The notes beneath the pieces are model-generated. The model saw only the letters and a program-made list of their open reading frames with translations, did no database searches and was not told the DNA's origin. Of a stretch of DNA of 64,000 nt, positions 49,757-58,505 are shown in pieces. Position numbers and translations under genes: made by a program. Every line of letters begins with the position of its first letter. The first letter of the stretch is position 1. Source of the DNA: Halapricum hydrolyticum (GTDB lineage: Archaea; Halobacteriota; Halobacteria; Halobacteriales; Haloarculaceae); contig JAOPKD010000002.1 of the NCBI GenBank assembly GCA_025517565.1, positions 62,001 to 126,000 of the forward strand, written 5' to 3'.

Positions 49757-50362
49757 ATGGCGCTCGCGCTCGACGCACTCCTGATCGCGGTCGGACTCGT
49801 GCTGGCGACGACGGGGATATTCATCTATCGCAAGGCGCTGTACGGCTTCGGCGGACTGCTCGGGGCGGCCGGCGGCGCGCTGCTCGGCACGAACCTCGCC
49901 GGGGACTGGTTGCTCGTCCTCGGCGCGGGTGTCGTCGGTGCCGTCGTCGGGATCTGGCTCATGCTCTCGGCCTACCGGATGGCGATCCTCGCGGCCGGGG
50001 CAGTTAGCGGGCTTGCGGTCGGCCTGTACGCCTCCGGTGGATCGTTCGCCAGCCCGGCGACGATCGCGGATCCGCTGGTGCTCGTGGGCCTGCTCGCCGG
50101 GGCGGTCGTGGGGTGGCTGCTCCGGAAAGTCATCGTGCTCGTCGTCTCCGCGGCCTGGGGCGCAGCGCTCGTCTCAATCGCTCTTTCGCCCCCGATCGCA
50201 GACGTGACGAACGTCACCGAGGTCGTCGACGCGTTCGTTTCGCCGTGGCTGTACGGCGTGTTCGTCGCCGGGATCGCCGTCCAGGTCGGTCTGTACGGCT
50301 ATCTCGCGCACTCCGGCGACAGCGACGACCCGGCCCCCGGGCCCCTCGCTCGATTGCGGTAG
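49757..50362 (+). CDS. DUF4203/TMEM198-like membrane protein
   Basis: The 201-residue protein has about seven closely spaced hydrophobic segments rich in Gly and Ala (YGFGGLLGAAGGALLGTNLA, VVGAVVGIWLMLSAYRMAIL), the appearance of DUF4203/TMEM198-like proteins. Function is unknown. The ATG at 49757 is 89 bases from the divergent LysW-like gene. A polar acidic tail ends the protein. Confidence 0.7.
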   Translation: MALALDALLIAVGLVLATTGIFIYRKALYGFGGLLGAAGGALLGTNLAGDWLLVLGAGVVGAVVGIWLMLSAYRMAILAAGAVSGLAVGLYASGGSFASPATIADPLVLVGLLAGAVVGWLLRKVIVLVVSAAWGAALVSIALSPPIADVTNVTEVVDAFVSPWLYGVFVAGIAVQVGLYGYLAHSGDSDDPAPGPLARLR

Positions 50363-50412
50363 CACCCGAGCACTCGAAAAGCCCTTTTTCGCTTGACTGC
50401 GTAGCATTAGGT

Positions 50413-50586
50413 ATGGCCGACACAGTCTCACGCGCGGGCGGCCCGAAACAGGTATTGCAGATGGGTATCATGGGGTACGTTATCGCGCTCGGCGTCGCGC
50501 TGTTGTTGCTCCCGCTGCTCCCGATCTTCATCGCACTCAAGCTCATCGACGTGCTGCGACGCCCGCGGTCGCCGGAACCCGCCTAG
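50413..50586 (+). CDS. 57-residue single-helix membrane protein, DUF7535-like
   Basis: MADTVSRAGGPKQVLQMGIM is followed by one long hydrophobic helix (GYVIALGVALLLLPLLPIFI) and a basic end (DVLRRPRSPEPA), positive inside. Short proteins of this shape are widespread in haloarchaea (resembling DUF7535). Function unknown. A CCCTTTTTCG stretch just upstream may be its promoter. Confidence 0.6.
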   Translation: MADTVSRAGGPKQVLQMGIMGYVIALGVALLLLPLLPIFIALKLIDVLRRPRSPEPA

Positions 50587-50643
50587 GGAGCAAGAGGCGT
50601 TTCGGCCCGGACGTTTATATACTGATCCGGCACACTCCGGGCT

Positions 50644-50700
50644 GTGACCGACGCTACAGGCGTCATACTGGCAGCCGGCAGTGCCTGGGAGGAGGAGTGA
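50644..50700 (+). CDS. Possible 18-codon leader peptide
   Basis: GTG at 50644 opens MTDATGVILAAGSAWEEE, ending TGA at 50698-50700. The last codons (GAGGAGGAG) double as a Shine-Dalgarno for the GTG at 50704, three bases after the stop. A short coupled leader is possible; it may also be chance. Confidence 0.3.
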   Translation: MTDATGVILAAGSAWEEE

Positions 50701-50703
50701 GTC

Positions 50704-51240
50704 GTGGCCCATCACGCGCTGGTCGCCTACGAGCGTCCGGACGGCCGGTACGACGTGCACACCTCGCGACTGGGCGGGCTGGACTGCCGACTCGCCCGGA
50801 CGATCAGTCCGTCGGATCCGTATGCCGGCGGGGACGTCGATCCGACCCCGAACGTCGTCGCGCGCCCGTTCGAGCACGTGCTCACGATGGTCGATCCTGT
50901 CCGCCACGAGGCCGTCTACCGCGTCGGCGTCGAGTACGACGTCGAGACGTACCTGCCGCTGTGGTTCGGACTCGCCCACTATTTCGATACGTGTTCGGCA
51001 GAGAACGACGACCGGGGGCTGCTCGTCGCCGTCGACGGCCCCGACGAGGCGGCCGAACTCCGGCAGTGGTTCCGGGCGGCGAAAGGCGTCCTCGCGACGG
51101 GAATCGAAGCGGGCACGCTCGGCGTCGCCGAGGCGCACACGATACTCGATCGTGCGGTTCGAGAGTGGGCCAGTGAGGTCTACGAGCCCCGGGGGCTGGG
51201 CGGGGACGGAACCGAGTCGTGGCGGACGGACGAGCAGTGA
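50704..51240 (+). CDS. DUF6735-like haloarchaeal protein
   Basis: This 178-residue protein starts with GTG (MAHHALVAYERPDGRYDVHT) after the strong GGAGGAG. The opening HALVAYERPDGRYDVH and the later LPLWFGLAHYFDTCSAENDD resemble the haloarchaeal DUF6735 family. It is predicted to be alpha/beta, soluble and acidic; function unknown. It precedes nucS by 54 bases in the same direction. Confidence 0.7.
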   Translation: MAHHALVAYERPDGRYDVHTSRLGGLDCRLARTISPSDPYAGGDVDPTPNVVARPFEHVLTMVDPVRHEAVYRVGVEYDVETYLPLWFGLAHYFDTCSAENDDRGLLVAVDGPDEAAELRQWFRAAKGVLATGIEAGTLGVAEAHTILDRAVREWASEVYEPRGLGGDGTESWRTDEQ

Positions 51241-51294
51241 CCCGGGACGCCACGAACGGACGAGTATTAGTGGCCGGATCGAGTACGGACGGGC

Positions 51295-52014
51295 GTGACA
51301 TCCGACGTTCGCGCCCGGACCGACCCTTCGATAGAGACGGCACGGTCGATCGTCGAGACGGGCCTCGAGGGCGGTGCCGTCGTGACGGTCTTCGGCGAAT
51401 GCACGGTCGAGTACGACGGCCGGGCCGCGAGCACGCTCGGTCCGGGCGACCGCCACGTCATGTGCAAGCCCGACGGGACCGTCCTCGTCCACACCGACGA
51501 GGGCCACCAGCCGGTGAACTGGCAACCGCCGGGGTGCACCCACGAGGTGGTCGTCGCCGAGGACACGTTCACGCTCGAAAGTCGGCGGGACAACCCGGAC
51601 GAGTTTCTCGCGGTGACGTTCGAGAGTGTCGGTCACGTCGCAGCCTTCGACGTGACCGATCCCGAGGAGCTGTCGCTGTCCGGCACCGAAGAGGACCTCC
51701 GCCAGCGGATCCTCGAGAACCCGTCGCTGATCGAGCCCGGATTCACGCCGCTGGCGACCGAGCGGGAGACCCCCGCCGGCGCCGTCGACGTCTACGGCGA
51801 AGACGACGACGGCCAGGCCGTCGTCCTGGAGCTGAAGCGTCGTCGCGTCGGCCCGGATGCCGTGGGCCAGCTGGCGCGTTACGTCGAGGCCCTGCAGCGG
51901 GATCTCCACGCCGAGACCGGCGTCCGTGGAATCCTCGTTGCGCCGTCGGTCACCGACCGCGCCCGGTCGCTGCTGGCCGAGCGCGGCCTGGAGTTCGTTG
52001 CGCTGGAACCATGA
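51295..52014 (+). CDS. nucS: Endonuclease NucS (EndoMS)
   Basis: This 239-residue protein is NucS/EndoMS, which cuts both strands at mismatches (or branched DNA) and gives MutS-independent mismatch repair. An N-terminal binding domain (residues 1-115, VVTVFGECTVEYDGRA, GHQPVNWQPPG) is followed by a RecB-like nuclease domain with VDVYGEDD, the E-x-K in VVLELKRRRVG and QLARYVEAL. GTG at 51295 gives the family N-terminus. mutS is 0.8 kb beyond its end, on the other strand. Confidence 0.92.
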   Translation: MTSDVRARTDPSIETARSIVETGLEGGAVVTVFGECTVEYDGRAASTLGPGDRHVMCKPDGTVLVHTDEGHQPVNWQPPGCTHEVVVAEDTFTLESRRDNPDEFLAVTFESVGHVAAFDVTDPEELSLSGTEEDLRQRILENPSLIEPGFTPLATERETPAGAVDVYGEDDDGQAVVLELKRRRVGPDAVGQLARYVEALQRDLHAETGVRGILVAPSVTDRARSLLAERGLEFVALEP

Positions 52015-52034
52015 CAGTTCGCTCCGCCCACCGA

Positions 52035-52721
52035 TTACAACCGACCGGTGGCGACGAGATGTTCCATGCGGGCCGCTATCGTCGCCACTGCCTTCGAGAC
52101 CGTTCCGAGCTCCGACGGCCGGACGCGCGTGAACGGGATTTCGTAGCTGACGTGTCGCCCGTCGATCCGTAATCGTCCGGGGATCGAGACGTCCAGTAGT
52201 GCCGACTGCACCTCGGCGTCGAACACCGACGCGAGGTTCGACCCGGCGGTGACCTCGAAGACGAACTGCTCGTCGAGCGCGTCGGTCCCGGTCCTGATCC
52301 CCCGTTCGGTCCCCCCGCTCCCGACGTAGGTGAGCGTGACGTCGATCGGTGCTGTGACGCCACCGGCTGTCGCTTCGACGCGGATGCCCTGCTGGCGGAC
52401 GAGGCCGCGACCCACCGGCTCGGCTGTGATCACGTTCCCTTTCAGCGACCGTTGCAGGGGCGGACGACGATCGTCCTCGTGCTGTGGTTCGAACGGCGTC
52501 TCGTCGATCAGTCGCCGCCAGGCGCGTCGCTCGCGCCGCCGGACGACCAGCACGCCCGCCAGCCACACGCCCGCGAACGCGGCGATTGCAGCCGGCCGAT
52601 CCGCGTACGCGGCGAGTTCATTCTCGAATTCGGTGATCGCGACCCAGCCTCCGCCGGCGATCAGCACCGTCCACACGAGCAGACGGTGGCGTTCGCCGAG
52701 ATACCGTCGCAAGCGGGTCAT
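52035..52721 (-). CDS. Membrane protein of unknown function
   Basis: The 228-residue protein has two N-terminal transmembrane helices (about 13-32 and 42-60, WTVLIAGGGWVAITEFENEL and IAAFAGVWLAGVLVV) followed by a basic loop and a soluble beta-rich domain (100-228) with DVTLTYVGSGG and ISYEIPFTRV-like strands. No family is recognised. It lies 58 bases after the mutS stop side on the same strand, probably independent. Confidence 0.6.
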   Translation of the reverse strand: MTRLRRYLGERHRLLVWTVLIAGGGWVAITEFENELAAYADRPAAIAAFAGVWLAGVLVVRRRERRAWRRLIDETPFEPQHEDDRRPPLQRSLKGNVITAEPVGRGLVRQQGIRVEATAGGVTAPIDVTLTYVGSGGTERGIRTGTDALDEQFVFEVTAGSNLASVFDAEVQSALLDVSIPGRLRIDGRHVSYEIPFTRVRPSELGTVSKAVATIAARMEHLVATGRL

Positions 52722-52779
52722 TCCCGGCTAGTTCGACGCGTGTCACCAAAAGTGTCAGCCCCGAAACGCCAGTCGGGAC

Positions 52780-55419
52780 TCACTCCTCGATTTCGGACTG
52801 CAACTCCGCGAGCAACTGTAGCGCCTCCAGCGGTGTCGTCTCGGCGATCGACACCTCGCGCAGACGGTCGCGGATCGCGTCGGTCTCCCCCGCTGAGTCC
52901 AGGGTCTCGTTGCTCGCACTCTTCGACTCTCGATCGCTCCCTGGGGCGGACCCACTCCCGTTCGTCCGTGTCGGGACGCCGTCGTCCGCCGAGGCGGTCG
53001 TCTCGCCTGCGAGCACGTCGGCCGCTCGCTGGACGACCGTCTCGGGGACGCCGGCGACGCCGGCGACCTCGACGCCGTAGGACGCCTCGGCCGCGCCGGG
53101 GGCGATCTCGTGCTCGAAGACGACCTCGCCGTCCTCGCGGCTGGTTCTGAAGTGGCGGTTGAACACGCCGGGCAGTTCGTCTGCGACGTCGGTGAGTTCG
53201 TGGTGGTGGGTCGCAAAGAGCGTCGTCGCGCCGACCTCGTCGTGGACGAACTCCGTCACCGCGCGGGCGATCGCCAGCCCGTCGGTCGTCGACGTGCCGC
53301 GGCCGACCTCGTCGAGCAGGACCAGCGAGTCCGCTGTGGCGTGTTCGAGAATCTCGGCGAGTTCGGTCATCTCGATCATGAACGTGGATCGTCCGCCTGC
53401 GATGTCGTCGCTGGCTCCGACGCGGGTGAAGACCCGATCGACGATGCGCAACCGCGCCCGCTCGGCGGGCACGAAGCTCCCGGCCTGGGCGAGCAGCGCA
53501 GTGAGCGCGATCTGGCGCATGTAGGTGGACTTGCCGCTCATGTTGGGTCCGGTGACGATCATCACGCGATGCTCCCGATCGAGGGCCGCTCCGTTCGGGA
53601 CGAACGCGTCTTCAGTCCGCTCGACGACCGGATGGCGGCCGGCCTCGATCTCGATGCCTTCGGCGGCGATCTCCGGGCGGGTGTAGTCGAACTCCGCGGC
53701 GACAGTCGCAAAGGAGACCAGCACGTCGAGCTGTGCCAGCGCGTCCGCCAGCTCCTGGACGCGCTCGGACTCGGCGGCGACAGTCTCGCGCACCTCGACG
53801 AACAGCTCGTATTCGCGGTCGTCGGCCCGCTGTTCGGCGCTGATGATCTCGTCTTCGCGCTCTTTCAACTCGGGCGTGTAGTAGCGCTCGCTGTTTTTCA
53901 GCGTCTGACGGCGCTGATAGTCCTCCGGTACCCGGTCGAGATTGGCGTCGGTCACCTCGATGTAGTAGCCGTGGACGGCGTTGTGACCGACCTTCAGCGA
54001 ATCGATACCGGTCCGTTCGCGTTCCTGTTCCTCCAGATCTTCGACCCAGGCCTTGCCGGAGCGTTCGGTCTCGCGCAACTCGTCGAGCGTCCCGTCGTAT
54101 CCCGGAGCGATGACGCCACCTTCTGTGAGCTCTGGCGGCGGATCGTCGGCGATCGCCTCCGCGATGAGCGACCGGATCTCGGGCAGGTCGTCCAGGTGGT
54201 CGTGAACCGACTGGAGTTTCGTGCTGTCGCTGTCAGCGATCGCGTCCCGTATCTCGGGGACGACGTCAAGCGTCGAGCCCAGCGAGTTGAGATCGCGAGC
54301 GTTCGCCCGCCCGCGCGAGACCCGCGATATCAGCCGTTCGAGGTCGTAGACCTCGCGCAGACGATCGTGGAGCCGTTCCCGGGTCCGGACCGCGCCGACG
54401 AGTTCTTCGACTGCCTCGTGTCGGGCTTCGATCCGATCGCGCTCGATCAGCGGCCGACGCAGCCAGTCGGTCAACTCCCGGCGCCCCATCGCACACGCCG
54501 TCTCGTCGACCGCGTCGATCAGCGCCAGCCCCTCCGAACTCCGGACCGAACGGCGGTCGAACACTTCGAGACTCTCCAGCGCGACGGCGTCGAGCACCAT
54601 GTACTCGCGAGGATCGTATCGCGTGAGGTGATTGAGGTACTCCAGCCGACCATCCTCACCCACGCCAGCCCCGCCGCGGGTGTACTCGGCGTAGGCGAGC
54701 AACGCTCCGCAGGCTCGCACCTCAGCGTCGCTCGCGAGCAGCCGCTCCGGCGGGCCGAAGTACTCCCCGACCCGTTCGCGTGCCTGCTCTGCCGTGAAGG
54801 CACGCTCGTCGTAGGGCGTGACCATGCAGTCGAACGGATCGGTCGGCGCGTCGGGGCCCACGATCGCCTCCGAGGGATCGAAGCGGCCGAGTTCGTCAGC
54901 GACGGTCGCGAGCGAGTCGCTGCCGGTCGCGTAGGCGTCGCCGGTCGAGACGTCCAGGATCGCCAGCCCGTAGCGACTGCCCTCGCAAGCCAGCGCGGCG
55001 ACGTAGTTGTTCGCGGCCCCGCCCAGCAGTTCGTCCTCGGTGAGCGTGCCGGGCGTGATGATGCGAGTCACCGCTCGTTCGACGACGCCACTGACCTCGT
55101 CGGGGTCTTCGACCTGGTCGGCGATGGCGACGCGATACCCTGCGTCGAGCAACGTCTCGACGTAACTCTCGGCGTTGTCGATGGGGATTCCGGCCATCGC
55201 GTACTCGCCGGTAGAGTCCTCACGCTTCGTGAGCGTGATCTCGCAGAGTCGGGCGACGCGCTCGGCCGCCTCGCAGAAGGCCTCGTAGAAGTCACCGACC
55301 TGAAAGAGTACGAGCGCGTCGTCGTACTGGCGGGTCAACTCGAAGTACTGGGCCATCATCGGCGTCAGTTCGTCGGCCCGCCCGGCCATCTTCTCCGGTG
55401 CTCCGAGTGCCGCGTCCAT
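52780..55419 (-). CDS. mutS: DNA mismatch repair protein MutS
   Basis: The 879-residue protein has the MutS1 order: mismatch-reading domain (residues 15-130, with [10 protein letters not shown] giving the Phe-x-Glu), connector, lever and clamp, then the ATPase: Walker [16 protein letters not shown] near 617, [20 protein letters not shown] as Walker B and signature, and [11 protein letters not shown]. The C-terminal 60 residues are acidic and end [20 protein letters not shown], a dimer/tetramer tail. MutL is not adjacent. An alternative start is Met11. Confidence 0.95.
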   Translation of the reverse strand: MDAALGAPEKMAGRADELTPMMAQYFELTRQYDDALVLFQVGDFYEAFCEAAERVARLCEITLTKREDSTGEYAMAGIPIDNAESYVETLLDAGYRVAIADQVEDPDEVSGVVERAVTRIITPGTLTEDELLGGAANNYVAALACEGSRYGLAILDVSTGDAYATGSDSLATVADELGRFDPSEAIVGPDAPTDPFDCMVTPYDERAFTAEQARERVGEYFGPPERLLASDAEVRACGALLAYAEYTRGGAGVGEDGRLEYLNHLTRYDPREYMVLDAVALESLEVFDRRSVRSSEGLALIDAVDETACAMGRRELTDWLRRPLIERDRIEARHEAVEELVGAVRTRERLHDRLREVYDLERLISRVSRGRANARDLNSLGSTLDVVPEIRDAIADSDSTKLQSVHDHLDDLPEIRSLIAEAIADDPPPELTEGGVIAPGYDGTLDELRETERSGKAWVEDLEEQERERTGIDSLKVGHNAVHGYYIEVTDANLDRVPEDYQRRQTLKNSERYYTPELKEREDEIISAEQRADDREYELFVEVRETVAAESERVQELADALAQLDVLVSFATVAAEFDYTRPEIAAEGIEIEAGRHPVVERTEDAFVPNGAALDREHRVMIVTGPNMSGKSTYMRQIALTALLAQAGSFVPAERARLRIVDRVFTRVGASDDIAGGRSTFMIEMTELAEILEHATADSLVLLDEVGRGTSTTDGLAIARAVTEFVHDEVGATTLFATHHHELTDVADELPGVFNRHFRTSREDGEVVFEHEIAPGAAEASYGVEVAGVAGVPETVVQRAADVLAGETTASADDGVPTRTNGSGSAPGSDRESKSASNETLDSAGETDAIRDRLREVSIAETTPLEALQLLAELQSEIEE

Positions 55420-55494
55420 GCCGAAAGCGAAGGCGCTCGCAGCCCATAGGCTTCTCGAAACCGACCGGACTGATCACCGCGATAGCGTTCGACG

Positions 55495-56349
55495 TTACTG
55501 GTTCTCGATGACTTCGCTTGCGATGTTCCGTCCGCGCGGCTGCAGCGAGACTTCCCGTCGCGTCCGCACTTCCTGGAGCAACCCCATCTCGACGAGTTCG
55601 TCGTAGATCGCTTCGACTTGCTCGACGTCCATCCCGACGAAATCGGGGATCTTGAACGGAGAGACGCCCGAATAAAGCGCCATCAACACCTCGTGTTCGG
55701 CCTGGCTGATGTCCGCGTCCGGTTCGTGCTCCTGGCGGACGAGCCCGGCGAGGATTGTCACGATCCGCCCGGGGCCCGTGACGTGCGTCTGGACGACAGT
55801 ATCCTCGATGAGGTGTTCAATCTCGGCGACGCGGCGTTGGTTGTCGTTGACCGTCTGATCGGTCAACTCGACCGTCCCGACGTCGTCGCGCTCGATTTCG
55901 ACGAATCGTCCGGAGGCGACCGCCAGATCGACCGATCCGTTGCCGAGCTTGAGTCGAGCCTTCTCCCAGCCGGTGTCCTGCACCACTCCGCCTTCGACAG
56001 CCGGATGCTTGACGTAAACGACGCGCTGGTCCAGTATCGCCCCGTATAGTTTCTCTTCGAATGACTCTTGATCCTGTGGGGCGACCAGATAGACGTCCGA
56101 ACCGATCTGGATCGAGAGGTAACTCGACACCTGCGCGATCGCCTCGTTGACGTCTCCGCGACTCTTGATGCTAGAAACCTTTCCGAGCGGGATCGTCTGC
56201 TTGCTCTCGTTCGTCAGGATGAGCAGGCGCTTGTTCGACAACAGCAAGCGACACGACTGCCACTCGACGTCGCTGGCCTTGCGGCCGTCCGAGACGACCT
56301 GCATGAACCTGCCCTGCACGTCCGCGAGTTTCTGTTCGCCCTCGCCCAT
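55495..56349 (-). CDS. cheF: Chemotaxis adaptor CheF
   Basis: CheF (DUF439) is the archaeal protein that connects the Che system to the archaellum: it binds CheY, CheD and CheC. This 284-residue protein matches: N-terminal split-PH-like region (SCRLLLSNKRLLILTNESKQ, IQIGSDVYLVAP), KHPAVEGG and a C-terminal winged-helix-like part (SQAEHEVLMALYSGVSPFKI). It ends the cheB-cheA-cheR-HEAT-cheF gene row on the minus strand. Confidence 0.92.
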   Translation of the reverse strand: MGEGEQKLADVQGRFMQVVSDGRKASDVEWQSCRLLLSNKRLLILTNESKQTIPLGKVSSIKSRGDVNEAIAQVSSYLSIQIGSDVYLVAPQDQESFEEKLYGAILDQRVVYVKHPAVEGGVVQDTGWEKARLKLGNGSVDLAVASGRFVEIERDDVGTVELTDQTVNDNQRRVAEIEHLIEDTVVQTHVTGPGRIVTILAGLVRQEHEPDADISQAEHEVLMALYSGVSPFKIPDFVGMDVEQVEAIYDELVEMGLLQEVRTRREVSLQPRGRNIASEVIENQ

Positions 56350-56419
56350 CGTCTCTCGATACTGCTAGGTTGGCCGGCCGTGCTAATAATCGTTGGTCTC
56401 CTATGTTGCCAGTGTTCGG

Positions 56420-57655
56420 TCACAGCACGTCGCCGGCCTGGCCGCCGAGTTTCGACAGCGCCGAGAAGGCACGCTTGCGAATCTGTTCGTCTTCGGTCTT
56501 GTCGATGATCGACTCCAGGGCGTCCCGTGAGCGTTGTCCGCCGACTTTGCCCAGCGTGAAGATTGCCTGAGCCCGCACGTCGCTGCCTCGGTCGTCGTCC
56601 TCGACGACTTCCAGAAGTCTGTCCTCGACGGTCTCGCCGTCGAACTCTGCGAGGCTCGTCGCCGCGAACTGCGAGGTCATCTGATCGTCGTCGTCGAGAC
56701 AGTCGATCAGCGCCTCGATCACACGCTCGTGTTCGCCGTCGGTGACCCGACCCAGCAGCCAGGCCGTGTTGCGTCGCTGTGCGGTCTGGGTGCTCTCCTC
56801 GAGGATCTCGACCAGCGGGACGACGACCGTCGCGTCCTCGGTGGCGCTGAGTTCGTCGACGATCGATTCCCGGATCTCGTGGCTGCGCTGGCGGGGGACG
56901 TTCGAGAGCAACTCGATCAGCGAGTAGACTGCCGTCCGTCGGACGGCCGCCGACTCGTCGGAAAGGGCCTCGACCAGGTGTTCGACTGGCCGGCCGTTGT
57001 CGAAGTTACCGAACGCACCGACGGCGATGCGGCGAACGCGCTCGTCCGGGTCGTCGTACATCTCCAGCAGCGCCTGCAGCGCCTGCCGGTTGGCGATCTT
57101 TCCGAGCGCGTCGGCCGCCTCCCGCCGGACTGCCGGGCTCCGGTCCTCGAGTAGCCCTTCGAGCGCGTCGGTCGCGCGCGGATCGCCGATCGACCCCGCT
57201 GCACGGGCGGCTCGTGCGCGCACCCGGTAGTCTTCGTCGTCGAACGTCTCGATCAGCTGCCCGAGCGTATCGCTTTCGCCGAACTGTGCGAGCCCGTTGG
57301 CCGCGGCCATGCGCAGTTCCGGGACGTCGCTGTCCAGCGCCCGGGTGAACGCTTTCGCTTTCATCCAGTCCGCCCCTTCATCGAGGTCGACGCCGGCCAT
57401 GCTGGCGATTAGCTGTTCGATCGCGTCGCCGCCCAGCTCTTCGAGCGAGTCGATCGCGGCGGCCGTCACGGCGTCGGCGTCGCCGGTTTCGGCGGCCTCG
57501 ACCAGCGCGTTCACGACGTCCCGGCGATCGTCGTGATCGTCGAATCCACCGAGCATATCGGCCGCACGCTCGCGGATCTCCAGGTTGTCACTCTCCCGGA
57601 GCAGACGGATCAGTTCCTGCGCGTCGCCGTCGCGTTCGAGCTGGTAGAGAGACAT
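56420..57655 (-). CDS. HEAT-repeat protein of the chemotaxis operon
   Basis: The 411-residue protein is made of about twelve HEAT/PBS-lyase-type repeats, each with a pattern such as DRSPAVRREAADALGKIAN or DEDYRVRARAARAAGSIGDP. It is a scaffold. A HEAT protein of this kind is encoded with che genes in Halobacterium and interacts with CheF/CheD there, so a role between the Che and archaellum parts is likely. Only one base separates its ATG from the cheR stop; cheF follows after 70 bases. Confidence 0.88.
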   Translation of the reverse strand: MSLYQLERDGDAQELIRLLRESDNLEIRERAADMLGGFDDHDDRRDVVNALVEAAETGDADAVTAAAIDSLEELGGDAIEQLIASMAGVDLDEGADWMKAKAFTRALDSDVPELRMAAANGLAQFGESDTLGQLIETFDDEDYRVRARAARAAGSIGDPRATDALEGLLEDRSPAVRREAADALGKIANRQALQALLEMYDDPDERVRRIAVGAFGNFDNGRPVEHLVEALSDESAAVRRTAVYSLIELLSNVPRQRSHEIRESIVDELSATEDATVVVPLVEILEESTQTAQRRNTAWLLGRVTDGEHERVIEALIDCLDDDDQMTSQFAATSLAEFDGETVEDRLLEVVEDDDRGSDVRAQAIFTLGKVGGQRSRDALESIIDKTEDEQIRKRAFSALSKLGGQAGDVL

Positions 57656-57656
57656 T

Positions 57657-58472
57657 TCACCCTTTCCGGTAGATCCGATACTGCTTGTCTGCCGGTTCGA
57701 ACGTCTCTCGCATCTCCGTGGGGATCGTCTCGGTCATGCCAATCATGAGATACCCGCTGTCCCGGAGCGATCCCTCGATCGTCTCGAAGATCGGGACCTT
57801 GTAGGACGAATCGATGTAGATCAGCAGGTTCCGGCACAGAATCAGGTCGAACGTGCCTTTCGGCTCGCCGCGGATCAGATCGTGTTGCTCGAAACTGACC
57901 ATCTCCTTGACGTGCTCGCGGACCTCGAAGGTATTCCCGTCCCGATCGATGTACGGGTCCAGTTTCGAGAGGGGCTCGAGCTCCTCGGCGATGTCGGTCG
58001 TTTTCGAGGTCTCGTAGACGCCGCTTCGAGCCGTCCTGAGAATATCGCGGTTGATGTCGGTCCCGAGGACGTCGACCCGCCCGGCGTCGATCTCGGGGTC
58101 GTCGAGTGCCAGCATCGCGACCGAGTACGGTTCGCGTCCGTCCGCACTGGGAGCACTCCAGACGTCGACCTGGCGGTGTTCGTCGGTCAGTTCCCGCAGG
58201 ATCGTCCGTAACCCTTCCCATGCCTCCGGGTTCCGGAAGAAGCCGGTGACGTTGATCGACAGCGAATCGAGCAGCGCCTCGCGTTCGCCGTCGTCGCGTT
58301 CGAGCAACCGGCGGTACGCCCGATAGCTGTCCGTGTCGGTCCGGCGCATCCGGGCGGTGATTCGCCTATCCATGTAGGCGTCGTTGTAGAATCCCGACTC
58401 GAAGTCGAGCTTCTCCCCGATGTATTCGAGCAACTGTTCGAATCCGCTCTCCGAGCCCGATCTACGCGTCAT
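57657..58472 (-). CDS. cheR: Chemotaxis protein methyltransferase CheR
   Basis: The 271-residue enzyme methylates glutamates on receptor (Htr) proteins using SAM, for adaptation. The N-terminal CheR_N helical domain (FEQLLEYIGEKLDFESGFYN, RRITARMRRT) precedes the SAM-binding domain: VDVWSAPSADGREPYSVAML, DVLGTDINRDIL, DLILCRNLLIYID. The usual RVWSAGCSTGEEPYS motif reads VWSAPSADGREPYS here. GGAGGTG at 58479-58485 supports ATG 58472 and overlaps a rival GTG at 58481. Confidence 0.93.
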   Translation of the reverse strand: MTRRSGSESGFEQLLEYIGEKLDFESGFYNDAYMDRRITARMRRTDTDSYRAYRRLLERDDGEREALLDSLSINVTGFFRNPEAWEGLRTILRELTDEHRQVDVWSAPSADGREPYSVAMLALDDPEIDAGRVDVLGTDINRDILRTARSGVYETSKTTDIAEELEPLSKLDPYIDRDGNTFEVREHVKEMVSFEQHDLIRGEPKGTFDLILCRNLLIYIDSSYKVPIFETIEGSLRDSGYLMIGMTETIPTEMRETFEPADKQYRIYRKG

Positions 58473-58505
58473 CGTCGCCACCTCCAGGTTGACATTCGAA
58501 CCATC

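Noticed and set aside
50384..50398. T-rich CCCTTTTTCG as a terminator
   Set aside because: Too short and placed where the promoter of the 57-residue gene is expected; either reading is uncertain.
53110..55449. 779-codon plus-strand frame
   Set aside because: Antisense to mutS.
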